Assembly: GCA_002348315.1 (NCBI GenBank)
Contig: DEAW01000115.1
Location: 58,756-81,091 of the forward strand
From: Planctomycetaceae bacterium UBA2972
GTDB lineage: Bacteria; Planctomycetota; Planctomycetia; Pirellulales; Pirellulaceae
Direction of reading: 5' to 3'
Length of the DNA stretch: 22,336 bases
Shown in pieces: positions 7,686 through 16,133 of the stretch. Both the position numbers and the translations under genes were made by a program. Below the pieces are notes generated by a model. The model did no database searches. It was given only the letters and a program-made list of their open reading frames with translations, and was not told the origin of the DNA. The number at the start of each line of letters is the position of its first letter. The first letter of the stretch is position 1.

Positions 7686-8756
7686 TTAACTCCAGATTTC
7701 GTTCAATCGCCGAATCCAGTTCCCATGCATGATGGCTTCGATATCTTCCGGGCTATAGCCTCGGTCGGCCAGCAAGCTGGTAAGCTTTTGCAAGTCTGCA
7801 ATCGTTTCCATGTCATAAGGACATTGTTCGCGCCCGTAGCCACCGTCAAGATCTGATCCGATACCAACATGGCGAGTATTACCTGCAAGTTGGCAGATGT
7901 GATCAACATGCTCGATGATACGTTCTATATTAACTCCTGCCGAGTAGGGCTGAGTGATGAATCGCTGCCAACCGGGAGCCATCATCCAGGCATCAAAAGC
8001 CATTCCTAACACCGCATCACGTTCAATGATTGCCTTAATCTGATCATCACTAAACTGGCGTTGATGCGGCACCAATGCGCGACAGTTTTGATGGCTGGCC
8101 CATACTGGTCCCTGATAAATCTCCAATGCCTCCCAAAACCCTTCGTCCGTAAGATGAGTCACGTCGAGGACAATACCCAGGTTTTCCATCTCTTTGAGCA
8201 GATCTTTACAGGGAGGTTCCAATCCTCCTTCGGAGCCTGTACCAGGAGCGTATCTGCCCGGGCCGTAATGAGCAGGACCAATCGCTCGCAAACCGTATTC
8301 ATATGCCTTTTCCAGATAGCTCAGATCAATAATGGAATCGGCACCTTCCAGACTCAAGACATAGCCAATGGCTAGATCTGACTTATCTTCAGCATTCTCC
8401 CATAGCTCGACGTGCGCATTGAGCTGATCACGATTGCGGATCTGAGTCATGAGTCCTTTCTCTTCCATGACTCGATACCAGGCAAGTTGAGCCTGAGTAA
8501 TCGACCAGGCGATGTCAGGACTGTTCCATCCCGGGAGGGGATTGTCCGGAGCTACATAACGACCGATTTGAGTGGCAACACAGAGGCCAATTTCGCCACG
8601 GCGCATCTCCTCCAACGTCAGTACACCCTTGCCTCGATCGGCGTAATCCATTTTACCGGCTTCGCGTTCCCGGACTTGGGTAAGTGTTTTCGTTAGATCG
8701 CGGTTCCATTCCACCGCATTCATCGAAATATCCAGATGGGCATCAAAAATCAACAT
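7686..8756 (-). CDS. Membrane dipeptidase family protein (peptidase M19)
   Basis: A 356-residue amidohydrolase-fold dipeptidase of the renal dipeptidase (M19) family. All binuclear zinc ligands can be placed: His7 and Asp9 in FDAHLD, bridging Glu137 in SLEGAD, His201 in LDVTHLT, His222 in WASHQNCRAL, and the catalytic Asp302 in GIGSDLDGG. The C-terminal GNWIRRLNEIW is also typical. There is no signal peptide or GPI-type tail, so despite the family name it is cytosolic. I placed the start at the ATG at 8756; a GTG one codon upstream (8759) is equally open. It begins a few bases after the symporter stop codon, so it is cotranscribed and probably cotranslated. Its place beside a symporter suggests it cleaves an imported dipeptide or related amide; its specificity is unknown. 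Confidence 0.93.
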   Translation of the reverse strand: MLIFDAHLDISMNAVEWNRDLTKTLTQVREREAGKMDYADRGKGVLTLEEMRRGEIGLCVATQIGRYVAPDNPLPGWNSPDIAWSITQAQLAWYRVMEEKGLMTQIRNRDQLNAHVELWENAEDKSDLAIGYVLSLEGADSIIDLSYLEKAYEYGLRAIGPAHYGPGRYAPGTGSEGGLEPPCKDLLKEMENLGIVLDVTHLTDEGFWEALEIYQGPVWASHQNCRALVPHQRQFSDDQIKAIIERDAVLGMAFDAWMMAPGWQRFITQPYSAGVNIERIIEHVDHICQLAGNTRHVGIGSDLDGGYGREQCPYDMETIADLQKLTSLLADRGYSPEDIEAIMHGNWIRRLNEIWS

Positions 8757-8762
8757 CACGTA

Positions 8763-11054
8763 TTACGCTTCGACCTTCCTGTAAAAATATTTCTTCACGA
8801 TGCTATCTGCAGGCGGAGGCGTTTTGATTGTTGCGATAAACCCAATGACAAACGATGACAATAAGCCCACGATAATCGGATCCGTACCCATAAGCCGGTA
8901 AGGGGTGAAACCGTCACCATTCAGGAATCCCACACAATACATCGCAAGATGGGTCAGAAAACCTCCCAGCATCGCTGCGATACAACCCTGATGATTGGCT
9001 CGTGGCCAGTACAGTGCGAAAACAACCGGTGCCAGGAAAGCTGCTGCCAGACCGCTACCGGTATAGACAATAATATCCTGGAGAAATTCCGGTGGATTCA
9101 TGGCACCCAACAACGCACCCAATCCGACAATCAAGGTAAAGATATAACTCAGTTTCTTGACCTTTGCTTCGGTTGCTTCCGGGTTCATATTTCGTTGGTA
9201 AATATCACGTACCAACGCGGATGAAATCATCAGCAGGAAACTATCCACCGTACTCATCACGGCAGCAAACGGGGCAGCAATTAATAGTCCGGCCAACCAA
9301 CCCATCCCAATATTGGACGTCAGCGTCACAGCCATCTGTGGCATGATTCGATCTGCTTCTGCCTCCATCCCCGGTAAAATCACTCGGGCACAACAGAAGA
9401 TTACCACAAGCGGAATGTAGATCAGCGTATAGTAAATCGCCACCGTAAAAATCGACCGTCGCAAGGTGATCGTATCTTTGAAGGCCATCAAACGAACCAT
9501 GTTACTTGGTTGTCCAGTACCGGAAATTGCCCACATGAAGAAGAACGACACGGCAAGACTTAAAGGCAGGAAGCCACTGGTTTCCGAACGATGAGGCCCC
9601 GGAGCAGTGACATAGGCACCTCGCTCATCTTCTGCAGCACCGTACGCGTAGAACCCCTCATCCAAATCACTCACCTTGAGGTCAGCCATGTGTGGCTGTT
9701 CCTGAATTTGATTTTCATACACAGCCAGTTCATTTTCTAAAACCGTCCCTTCTGTGTAAAGGATTTGGAACAAGTAGACGTCGATCGGCTTACCTGCCAC
9801 GCGATCTTTTGGAGGCGTGATGAGCGAGTAAAGCATTGCAATTCTGGATACGCCATCTTTACCTTCAAATGGCAGTAAAGTCCCTGGAGAGAGATTTAAA
9901 TCTTTGACGTCTACCGGGTAATCCTCAGGGATCTCTATGGATGCCGTGTTAAGAACTCGGTTCACTCGCAAATTTGCAAGTTGATTACCAATGCCTGCAT
10001 CATCACTATTTTGCAGTTCAAAAGCGTCCCAGGATCGAGCTTTGTCATTTTCCGAGACAATTTCAATTGCCTCGACGACAGCAAACCCAGTTGCCTTTTC
10101 TAATACATACCGCTTGGTAGTTCTGAAGATTCGTTCCGGATCACCATACAGTGGGAATCCATCTGACGAGACCCAGGTGCCCGGCGGAATACTGATATCC
10201 TCTTCAATCGGTTCGATCGCGGACAACACCAACGTCAAATACCTCGGCGGCACCATTTCTGACATTTCTTCAGTGACCAAAGCCATGCCGGTTTTAGTCG
10301 ATTCGCCCGGATCGATGGCATCACTAGCCTGATAGATTGCCAGTGGCAGCATGATTACCACGCCAACGACCATCACGATTCCCTGCATCACATCCGTCCA
10401 GACGACGGCATGAAAGCCACCGTAAGTCGTATAAACGATTACAGCAATTCCAAACACCACCAAACAGAACATATAGTCACTCGATTGGGTGGACATACTG
10501 GTAAACCAATCAGGCACGGCCTCCACCATCGAATTAAAGGCATCAATGGGCCCCAGTAACGTTCTGAGAATCTCACTTCCGGCTTTGAACTGAGCCACGA
10601 GATTGAACGTCATAAAGAAGATAATTAAACCAACACTGATTAAACCGAACGATACATTATTAAACCGATCTCGCAACACGTCCGGAATCGTAATCGCTCC
10701 GGATGTTCTGGCGACCTGATTAATTCGTTTGCCGAGAAGTCCCATAACACAAATTGGGACGACCATATACGAGCCAATCCATAATGCAAGAACCCAGCCA
10801 TGACTATAGATCTTTGATGGGAAGCCCATAAAGCTACCACCTGATGAACTGGTGGCGGCCAGAGTTAAAGCGAACGCCCAAACTCCTAACCCACGACTTC
10901 CCAGAAAGTACTCACTGAGGAAATTTCTATTTTGTAACAGTTTATTGGATAGCCCGGCGATGATAAAAACGGCAATGATATAGATCAGAAATGTGATCAA
11001 TACAGCATTACCTGATTGGGCTTGGGCTATCAGTTTCGGAATGGAATTCAACAT
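8763..11054 (-). CDS. Sodium:solute symporter, PanF-like, with large extracytoplasmic insertion
   Basis: A 763-residue inner-membrane transporter of the SSS family (LeuT fold), far longer than the usual 480-550. N-terminal family blocks are clear: SEYFLGSRGLGVWAFALTLA (47-66), SSSGGSFMGFP, and GGFHAVVWTDVMQGIVM (212-228). C-terminal ones are GTGQPSNMVRLMAFKD (512-527) and the sodium-site segment MSTVDSFLLMISS (600-612). Between the TM ending near residue 244 and the one starting near 494 lies about 245 mostly soluble residues, where PanF has about 50. By PutP topology this loop faces outside the cytoplasm. The start overlaps the stop of the preceding small gene (TAATG), with a strong AAGGTGA ribosome-binding site, so the two are translationally coupled. 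Similarity is closest to pantothenate-type symporters, but the substrate is unknown. Confidence 0.92.
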   Translation of the reverse strand: MLNSIPKLIAQAQSGNAVLITFLIYIIAVFIIAGLSNKLLQNRNFLSEYFLGSRGLGVWAFALTLAATSSSGGSFMGFPSKIYSHGWVLALWIGSYMVVPICVMGLLGKRINQVARTSGAITIPDVLRDRFNNVSFGLISVGLIIFFMTFNLVAQFKAGSEILRTLLGPIDAFNSMVEAVPDWFTSMSTQSSDYMFCLVVFGIAVIVYTTYGGFHAVVWTDVMQGIVMVVGVVIMLPLAIYQASDAIDPGESTKTGMALVTEEMSEMVPPRYLTLVLSAIEPIEEDISIPPGTWVSSDGFPLYGDPERIFRTTKRYVLEKATGFAVVEAIEIVSENDKARSWDAFELQNSDDAGIGNQLANLRVNRVLNTASIEIPEDYPVDVKDLNLSPGTLLPFEGKDGVSRIAMLYSLITPPKDRVAGKPIDVYLFQILYTEGTVLENELAVYENQIQEQPHMADLKVSDLDEGFYAYGAAEDERGAYVTAPGPHRSETSGFLPLSLAVSFFFMWAISGTGQPSNMVRLMAFKDTITLRRSIFTVAIYYTLIYIPLVVIFCCARVILPGMEAEADRIMPQMAVTLTSNIGMGWLAGLLIAAPFAAVMSTVDSFLLMISSALVRDIYQRNMNPEATEAKVKKLSYIFTLIVGLGALLGAMNPPEFLQDIIVYTGSGLAAAFLAPVVFALYWPRANHQGCIAAMLGGFLTHLAMYCVGFLNGDGFTPYRLMGTDPIIVGLLSSFVIGFIATIKTPPPADSIVKKYFYRKVEA

Positions 11055-11410
11055 TAGACTTCACCTTCCTGTTCTTGCTGAAGGTGCTCTTCGTCACCGG
11101 CAACACCTAACTCATCATCTTTCATAAAGCGGAAACAGAACCAGGTGGTGAACAAATCTGCTGCTAGCCAGGGAGCTGCGACGCCCCACACAATCCATGA
11201 GGGAATACCAAAGGTCGTGGGCATATCTGCCGGATCGGCGATGTTGTATCCGTTGTAATAGCAATATGGAATAGTCCAACACAAGGCTACAAACCAACTG
11301 AAAAAAATGACAATCGCTTCTCGACGGGAATTCACAAATGTCGGATCCAGTTCATACTGTTGCCCCGCATCAACGGCCTCAGTCGGAATCTGGTCTACGT
11401 CAGCATCCAT
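11054..11410 (-). CDS. Small membrane protein, DUF997/YhdT-like symporter partner
   Basis: A 118-residue protein with two predicted membrane helices, about residues 31-51 and 69-93, each ended by charged residues. The second half, PSWIVWGVAAPWLAADL followed by FRFMKDDELG, resembles DUF997/YhdT proteins. E. coli yhdT sits directly before panF, just as this gene sits before the symporter gene. The two genes share one base (TAATG), so it probably works as an accessory subunit. The N-terminal 25 and C-terminal 22 residues are acidic. It is the first gene of the block; 183 bp separate it from divergent folD, and that gap should hold its promoter. No strong ribosome-binding site precedes the ATG at 11410. 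The DUF assignment is from pattern memory. Confidence 0.8.
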   Translation of the reverse strand: MDADVDQIPTEAVDAGQQYELDPTFVNSRREAIVIFFSWFVALCWTIPYCYYNGYNIADPADMPTTFGIPSWIVWGVAAPWLAADLFTTWFCFRFMKDDELGVAGDEEHLQQEQEGEV

Positions 11411-11593
11411 AGCGAGTATCTACCCTCATATAGTGTTAAAGATTATTCACGAACCCTCTATTTTATGGCGAGAAAACGGCATGGTGCAACTAGGCCTTAG
11501 TACTCGCCGGCAATCAATATCTGCCGTAGAATCAGTTACGTATTCCAAATAACAATCGGCTCAGGTAACAAAATCCCAAACAGAGGTCTTGGT

Positions 11594-12472
11594 GTGTCCG
11601 CAGAAATCATGGATGGCAAAGCCATCTCTAAAGAAATCCAGGCTGAAATCGCAGTCGAAGTTGCTCAATTCACTCAATCATCCGGTGTCACACCATGTCT
11701 GGCCGCCGTGTTAGTTGGGGATGATCCCGCCAGCGAAGTGTATGTAAGGAATAAACACCGAGCATGTGAGCGTGTCGGCATAGCCAGCCAGATGCATAAA
11801 CTTCCTGCCAGCACGACTGAAGAAGAGTTACTGGAGCTTATCGCCGAGTTAAATAGCTCAACGGACGTGCACGGAATTCTGGTTCAGCTACCTCTTCCTG
11901 AGGGAATTGACACGTTACGAGTGCTTGATGCTGTCAATCCTCACAAAGATGTCGATGCATTCCATCCGGAAAACGTTGGCTTGATTTCTCAGGGACGGCC
12001 CCGGTTTTTACCCTGTACTCCTCATGGCGTACAGCAAATCATTGACCGCTGCGGCATTGAGATGACTGGCAAACATGCTGTCATCGTTGGACGTAGCGAT
12101 ATCGTGGGTAAACCGATGTCGATGTTACTGACTGCTCGAAATTCGACGCGTGGCCCGCAGGCCGCCAATGCCACCGTAACAATCTGTCACAGCAGAACCA
12201 AAGACCTGGCTGCTGTTTGCCGTACTGCCGATGTTATTATCGCCGCGATCGGTGTAGCTGAATTCATTACTGCCGACATGGTCAAACCCGGAGCCGTCAT
12301 CATTGATGTCGGAATCAATCGGACAGAGAAAGGGCTCGTTGGCGATGTGGATTTTGATGGAGTCTCTGAAGTGGCAAGTCATATCACTCCCGTCCCCGGC
12401 GGCGTCGGCCCGTTAACGGTCACCATGTTGATGTATAACACGCTCGAAGCAGCAAAGTTGCTGCAAAGCTAA
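11594..12472 (+). CDS. folD: Bifunctional methylenetetrahydrofolate dehydrogenase / methenyltetrahydrofolate cyclohydrolase
   Basis: A 292-residue FolD, which interconverts 5,10-methylene-, 5,10-methenyl- and 10-formyl-tetrahydrofolate in the cytosol using NADP+. Catalytic Tyr50, Lys54 (YVRNKHRACERVGI) and Asp121 (KDVDAFHPENVG) fall at the same positions as in E. coli FolD. Also present are GILVQLPLPEGID (94-106), the pterin/NADP loop GRSDIVGKPMSMLL (166-179), IDVGINR and the C-terminal TPVPGGVGPLTVTML. A short insertion (about residues 181-191) precedes ATVTICHSRT. The GTG at 11594 is chosen over the ATG at 11609 because an AGAGG ribosome-binding site lies about 8 nt before it and family members usually start a few residues before MDGKAI. 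The 10-formyl-THF it makes feeds PurH, encoded elsewhere in this window. Confidence 0.95.
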   Translation: MSAEIMDGKAISKEIQAEIAVEVAQFTQSSGVTPCLAAVLVGDDPASEVYVRNKHRACERVGIASQMHKLPASTTEEELLELIAELNSSTDVHGILVQLPLPEGIDTLRVLDAVNPHKDVDAFHPENVGLISQGRPRFLPCTPHGVQQIIDRCGIEMTGKHAVIVGRSDIVGKPMSMLLTARNSTRGPQAANATVTICHSRTKDLAAVCRTADVIIAAIGVAEFITADMVKPGAVIIDVGINRTEKGLVGDVDFDGVSEVASHITPVPGGVGPLTVTMLMYNTLEAAKLLQS

Positions 12473-12486
12473 GCAAACATCGACCT

Positions 12487-12513
12487 TTGCCTGAAACGCT
12501 GCTCGACTATAAT
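12487..12513 (+). promoter_or_regulatory. Promoter upstream of cysI
   Basis: A perfect TATAAT (12508-12513) lies just after folD, with TTGCCT (12487-12492) 15 bp upstream as a fair -35 box. Transcription would start near 12520, giving a leader of about 84 nt before the ATG at 12604. This argues that cysI is transcribed independently of folD and that the longer open frame starting at 12487 is not coding. Confidence 0.5.
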
Positions 12514-12603
12514 ATACGATTGGGCCACAACACTGCGGCTGCGTACTACTTTTTTGCCGTAACCAGTACCTCCTTCAGAGCCCTCCAAACGCGAGAGTTT
12601 ATA

Positions 12604-14340
12604 ATGTCTCCTCGAGAGAAACAACCACAACCAAGTGCAATCGAAGTCTTCAAAAACGACAGTGAATATCTGTTGGGAGACATCGGAACCGAGTTAACCG
12701 ACGAAAATAACTTCTTTGGTAAGGGCAGTGTACAACTGCTCAAACATCACGGAACTTATCAGCAGGATGACCGGGATGTCCGTGGACAAATTCAGGAAGA
12801 TGGTTCGAAGAAACGATTCATCTACATGGTTCGTACTGCCATACCAGGCGGACGTATGACGACCGACCAGTTTCTAGCTCAGATGGATTTGTGCGATGAA
12901 GTCGGCAATAGCACTCTTCGTGTTACCTCACGCCAAACGTTGCAATTACACGGGGTGATTAAATCGGAGCTGAAGGACACCATTAAACGTATCAACGAGA
13001 CTCAATTGACGACGCTTGCGGCCTGCGGCGACGTCGCTCGTAATACCATGTGCTGCCCGGCACCTTATAAGAATGAAGTCCACCAGGAACTGCGTGAACT
13101 AACCGATGAAATCGCACAGCATCTGCTTCCTCGAACAAATACCTATCATGAGTTGTGGTTAACCGATACAGATACTGGTGAAAAGTGTCTTGCCGGTGGA
13201 GGTGCCGATGCGTCACTTTCAGGTCACGAAGGCGATGACACCGAGCCGATTTATGGACGACAGTACCTACCTCGCAAATTCAAAATCGGTATCGCCTTGC
13301 CGCATGACAATTGTATTGATGTCTATACGCATGATCTTGGTCTCATTGGAGTCCTCGAAGATGACAAATTGGTCGGATACAACGTCTTAGTGGGAGGAGG
13401 CCAGGGGCGATCACCAAGTGCCAAGAAGACATTTCCTGCACTAGGCCAAAAGCTCTGTTTTGCCACACGCGACCAAGTCGTTAGCATTATCGAAGCTGTG
13501 ATGAAGGTGCAACGTGACCACGGCAACCGAAGCGACCGAAAGGTTGCTCGCATGAAGTACCTCATCCATAACTGGGGACTGGACGTGTTTAGAGCCAAAG
13601 TCGAAGAGTACTGGGGTGGAAATTTAAAGCCGCCACACGCAACTGATGTCTGTGAACACGACGACCATATGGGCTGGCACGAACAAGGAGACGGAAACTG
13701 GTTCTACGGACTCAATATTGAAAACGGTCGTATTAAAGACACTGAGTCCATGAAGTTAAAAACAGCACTTCGAGAAGTCTGCAACACGCTACGTCCCGGG
13801 ATTCACCTAACCGCTCATCAAAGTTTGATTTTCACCGATGTTACCGAAGAAAATCGAGCGACACTGGAAGAGATTCTAGTGAAGCATGGCGTCATTCTCA
13901 GCGGAGAAATTTCCAACGCGCGACTTTGGTCCATGGCTTGTGTTGCCTGGCCCACCTGTGGTTTATCCATCACAGAAAGTGAACGCGCATTACCCGGAAT
14001 CCTTGATGACCTGGACACGGCACTTAATTCACTTGGTCTTGCCGATGAAAAATTCACTCTGCGGATGACTGGTTGTCCAAATGGATGCGCTCGACCTTAC
14101 AATCCTGAGATTGGGTTAGTTGGCCGGGCAAAAAATAAATACACGATGTTTGTCGGTGGAGCGCGTATTGGGAATCGACTCGGTTTCATACATAAAGATA
14201 TGCTTCCAGCTGAAGAAGTTGTCCCGTCGATCGTCAAGCTGTTTGAATATTTCAAATCAGAACGACAGGGCGAGGAATCCATCGGAGATTTTTGCGCTCG
14301 TAAAGGCAACGATGCACTGCTTGCCTATGCCGACGCCTAA
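12604..14340 (+). CDS. cysI: Assimilatory sulfite reductase, siroheme/[4Fe-4S] subunit
   Basis: A 578-residue hemoprotein reducing sulfite to sulfide with six electrons. The cluster and siroheme ligands are complete: Cys446 and Cys452 (ACVAWPTCGLSITESERALP), Cys491 and Cys495 (TGCPNGCARP). Active-site basic residues known from E. coli CysI are matched by Arg77 (VRTAIPGG), Arg146 (GDVARN), Lys225 and Lys227 (YLPRKFKIG). The RVTSRQTLQLHGV block and the C-terminal VGGARIGNRLG favour sulfite over nitrite reductase. The start is the ATG at 12604, 7 nt after GAGAG; the in-frame extension upstream overlaps a promoter. No CysJ flavoprotein or siroheme synthase gene is in the window, so the electron donor (NADPH via CysJ, or ferredoxin) is undecided. 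Confidence 0.93.
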   Translation: MSPREKQPQPSAIEVFKNDSEYLLGDIGTELTDENNFFGKGSVQLLKHHGTYQQDDRDVRGQIQEDGSKKRFIYMVRTAIPGGRMTTDQFLAQMDLCDEVGNSTLRVTSRQTLQLHGVIKSELKDTIKRINETQLTTLAACGDVARNTMCCPAPYKNEVHQELRELTDEIAQHLLPRTNTYHELWLTDTDTGEKCLAGGGADASLSGHEGDDTEPIYGRQYLPRKFKIGIALPHDNCIDVYTHDLGLIGVLEDDKLVGYNVLVGGGQGRSPSAKKTFPALGQKLCFATRDQVVSIIEAVMKVQRDHGNRSDRKVARMKYLIHNWGLDVFRAKVEEYWGGNLKPPHATDVCEHDDHMGWHEQGDGNWFYGLNIENGRIKDTESMKLKTALREVCNTLRPGIHLTAHQSLIFTDVTEENRATLEEILVKHGVILSGEISNARLWSMACVAWPTCGLSITESERALPGILDDLDTALNSLGLADEKFTLRMTGCPNGCARPYNPEIGLVGRAKNKYTMFVGGARIGNRLGFIHKDMLPAEEVVPSIVKLFEYFKSERQGEESIGDFCARKGNDALLAYADA

Positions 14341-14391
14341 ACCAGCCGGACTGTCGTATTAACTTATTCGCCCGTTGACGTTTACACTCTG

Positions 14392-15204
14392 ATGGCTATC
14401 GAAATCACAAGTCCGCAGAATCCCCGCATCAAAGACTTCGTTCGTTTACGGGAACGACGTGGACGGCAATCACAGCGTCGCTTCATTATCGATGGCATCC
14501 GGGAAATTCATCGAGCTCGTGCTGCCAAACTACGCATCACTGAAGTTTGCTTTGATCCTCAGCTCTGTCAGGATGTGTCTGAACGTAATTTACTTTCGGC
14601 ACTTGAAGCGGATGACGCCGTACTGATTGAAGTCTCCAGCCGTGTCATGGAGAAACTCTCCTACGGACAACGACAACTACCGCTGATTGCTATCGCTGAG
14701 ATCCCATCCGGCAAGTCGCTGGATGACCTGACTCCAAATGAAAATGCACTCGTCGTTATCCTCGAAGCTATCGAAAAGCCTGGAAACTTAGGCGCTATCC
14801 TGAGAACAGCGGATGCCGCGCAGGTTCAGGCCGTTATCCTTTCCAATGGAAAGGATGATCTCTATAACCCCAACGTTATACGCAGTAGTTGCGGCGCTGT
14901 CTTTCACTTACCTGTAATCAATGCCACGCACGCGGAAGTGGAGCATTGGCTGGCGAGCCATAAGTTCAATACTTTTGCAACTCGAGTGGATGGAGCTATA
15001 GACTATACTCGTGGCGATTACCAGGGACGCTCTGCCATTGTCATGGGAGCCGAGGCTACCGGCTTAAGTGATAACTGGCATGCGGACAACTCAACCGCAA
15101 TCCGCATTCCGATGCATGGAGTTGGAGACAGCCTGAATGTTTCCACCAGTTGTGCCGTAATCTGCTTTGAAGCTTTAAGACAAAGAACGGCCACAGCTTC
15201 CTAA
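14392..15204 (+). CDS. TrmH/SpoU family RNA 2'-O-methyltransferase
   Basis: A 270-residue SPOUT-class RNA methyltransferase using S-adenosylmethionine. An N-terminal substrate-binding domain (ITSPQNPRIKDFVRLRERRG, then RRFIIDGIREI) is followed from about residue 118 by the knotted catalytic domain with its three motifs: ILEAIEKPGNLGAILRTADA with Asn132 and Arg138, VIRSSCGAVFHLPV (162-175), and IVMGAEATGL plus IRIPMHGVGDSLNVSTSCAV (237-256). This architecture suits RlmB/TsnR-like rRNA 2'-O-methylation, but the nucleotide target cannot be read. The ATG at 14392 follows cysI by 51 bp and lacks a strong ribosome-binding site. It ends 7 bp from the convergent RlmI-like gene. Confidence 0.88.
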   Translation: MAIEITSPQNPRIKDFVRLRERRGRQSQRRFIIDGIREIHRARAAKLRITEVCFDPQLCQDVSERNLLSALEADDAVLIEVSSRVMEKLSYGQRQLPLIAIAEIPSGKSLDDLTPNENALVVILEAIEKPGNLGAILRTADAAQVQAVILSNGKDDLYNPNVIRSSCGAVFHLPVINATHAEVEHWLASHKFNTFATRVDGAIDYTRGDYQGRSAIVMGAEATGLSDNWHADNSTAIRIPMHGVGDSLNVSTSCAVICFEALRQRTATAS

Positions 15205-15211
15205 AATCGCA

Positions 15212-16120
15212 TTAAGGAAAGCGTACGACGCAACCGGCATCGAGCCGATTTCCCTCCGCTGAGGTTAAACTCATCCGACTTGCTCTGGCTCCCGCTCCGC
15301 AGGAACCGAAAATCGCATCGGCAAATGACGCTTCTAAATCGGCGGAACTGAAGTCAGGCGAGTGGTTTGTTAGCAACACGAAGCCTCGTTGCTGCTGAGT
15401 CAGTTCACCTGCCAATTCCAGTAACGGTCGTAAATGCTTACCGATCTTCCAAACCTGATTCTTGGGACCATGCCCATACGATGGGGGATCAAGAATGACT
15501 CCGTGATACTGATTTCCCCGCTTTAATTCACGTTGGCAGAATAACATGGCATCTTCCTGAATCCAACGAATCGGAGCATCAGCAAGATTACTCAATGCGG
15601 CATTTTCCCGAGCGCGTGCAACAATATTACCTGCACTATCGATATGCGTTACCTGAGCTCCAGCTGACGCAGCCGCCAACGTACTCCCTCCGGTATAAGC
15701 AAACAAATTGAGTACTTTCACCGGCTCCGCCAAACCCCGTTGTATCCGTTCTACCTGCTTGATGATCCAATCCCAATTGGATGCCTGTTCAGCAAATACG
15801 CCCAAATGACCTACCGGACTAAGGTGGAGATTCAGGCGAAAACGCTGCTGGAATTGGATCGACCATGTTTCAAAAGATTCGCCATTCTTACCAAATGCCG
15901 ATACGTCTTGCTCACGAAGTAACTTCCACTTTCCATGAAGCCCCTGTGTTCGCTGAAATTTGAGATGAGCCTGCTTCCACAACGAGGGGTTGGCAGCAGT
16001 GGCATTTTCGGCCGGCGGACAGGGGCGATCAATGATCCACTCTCCAAATCGTTCCAACTTCCTTCCGCCACCAAAATCCAACAATTGATATTGGTCAGAT
16101 TCAAAGCCTCTACCTGACAT
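15212..16120 (-). CDS. Class I SAM-dependent methyltransferase, RlmI/RlmK-like
   Basis: A 302-residue Rossmann-fold methyltransferase of the rRNA (cytosine-C5/guanine-N2) methyltransferase group related to RlmI and the second half of RlmL. The N-terminal part (FGGGRKLERFGEWIIDRPCP) resembles the strand-rich leader of these enzymes, and HLGVFAEQASNWDWI matches their pre-catalytic segment. Motif I is VLNLFAYTGGSTLAAASAGA (136-155), followed by the acidic THIDSAG; motif IV is LDPPSYGHGP (210-219). The usual PUA domain of RlmI is absent. It lies 13 bp after the lipoprotein gene, so the two are probably cotranscribed, and is convergent with the TrmH-type gene. The substrate (rRNA assumed) is inferred from the family. 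Confidence 0.85.
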   Translation of the reverse strand: MSGRGFESDQYQLLDFGGGRKLERFGEWIIDRPCPPAENATAANPSLWKQAHLKFQRTQGLHGKWKLLREQDVSAFGKNGESFETWSIQFQQRFRLNLHLSPVGHLGVFAEQASNWDWIIKQVERIQRGLAEPVKVLNLFAYTGGSTLAAASAGAQVTHIDSAGNIVARARENAALSNLADAPIRWIQEDAMLFCQRELKRGNQYHGVILDPPSYGHGPKNQVWKIGKHLRPLLELAGELTQQQRGFVLLTNHSPDFSSADLEASFADAIFGSCGAGARASRMSLTSAEGNRLDAGCVVRFP

Positions 16121-16133
16121 GAAGTACCTACGC

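Noticed and set aside
12487..12603. 39-codon N-terminal extension of CysI
   Set aside because: It would cover a perfect -10 promoter box and adds sequence absent from the family; the ATG at 12604 has its own ribosome-binding site.
15190..15225. TTCCT/AGGAA inverted repeat between the convergent methyltransferase genes, as a bidirectional terminator
   Set aside because: Only five pairs with a 12-base loop and no U-tract; too weak to call.
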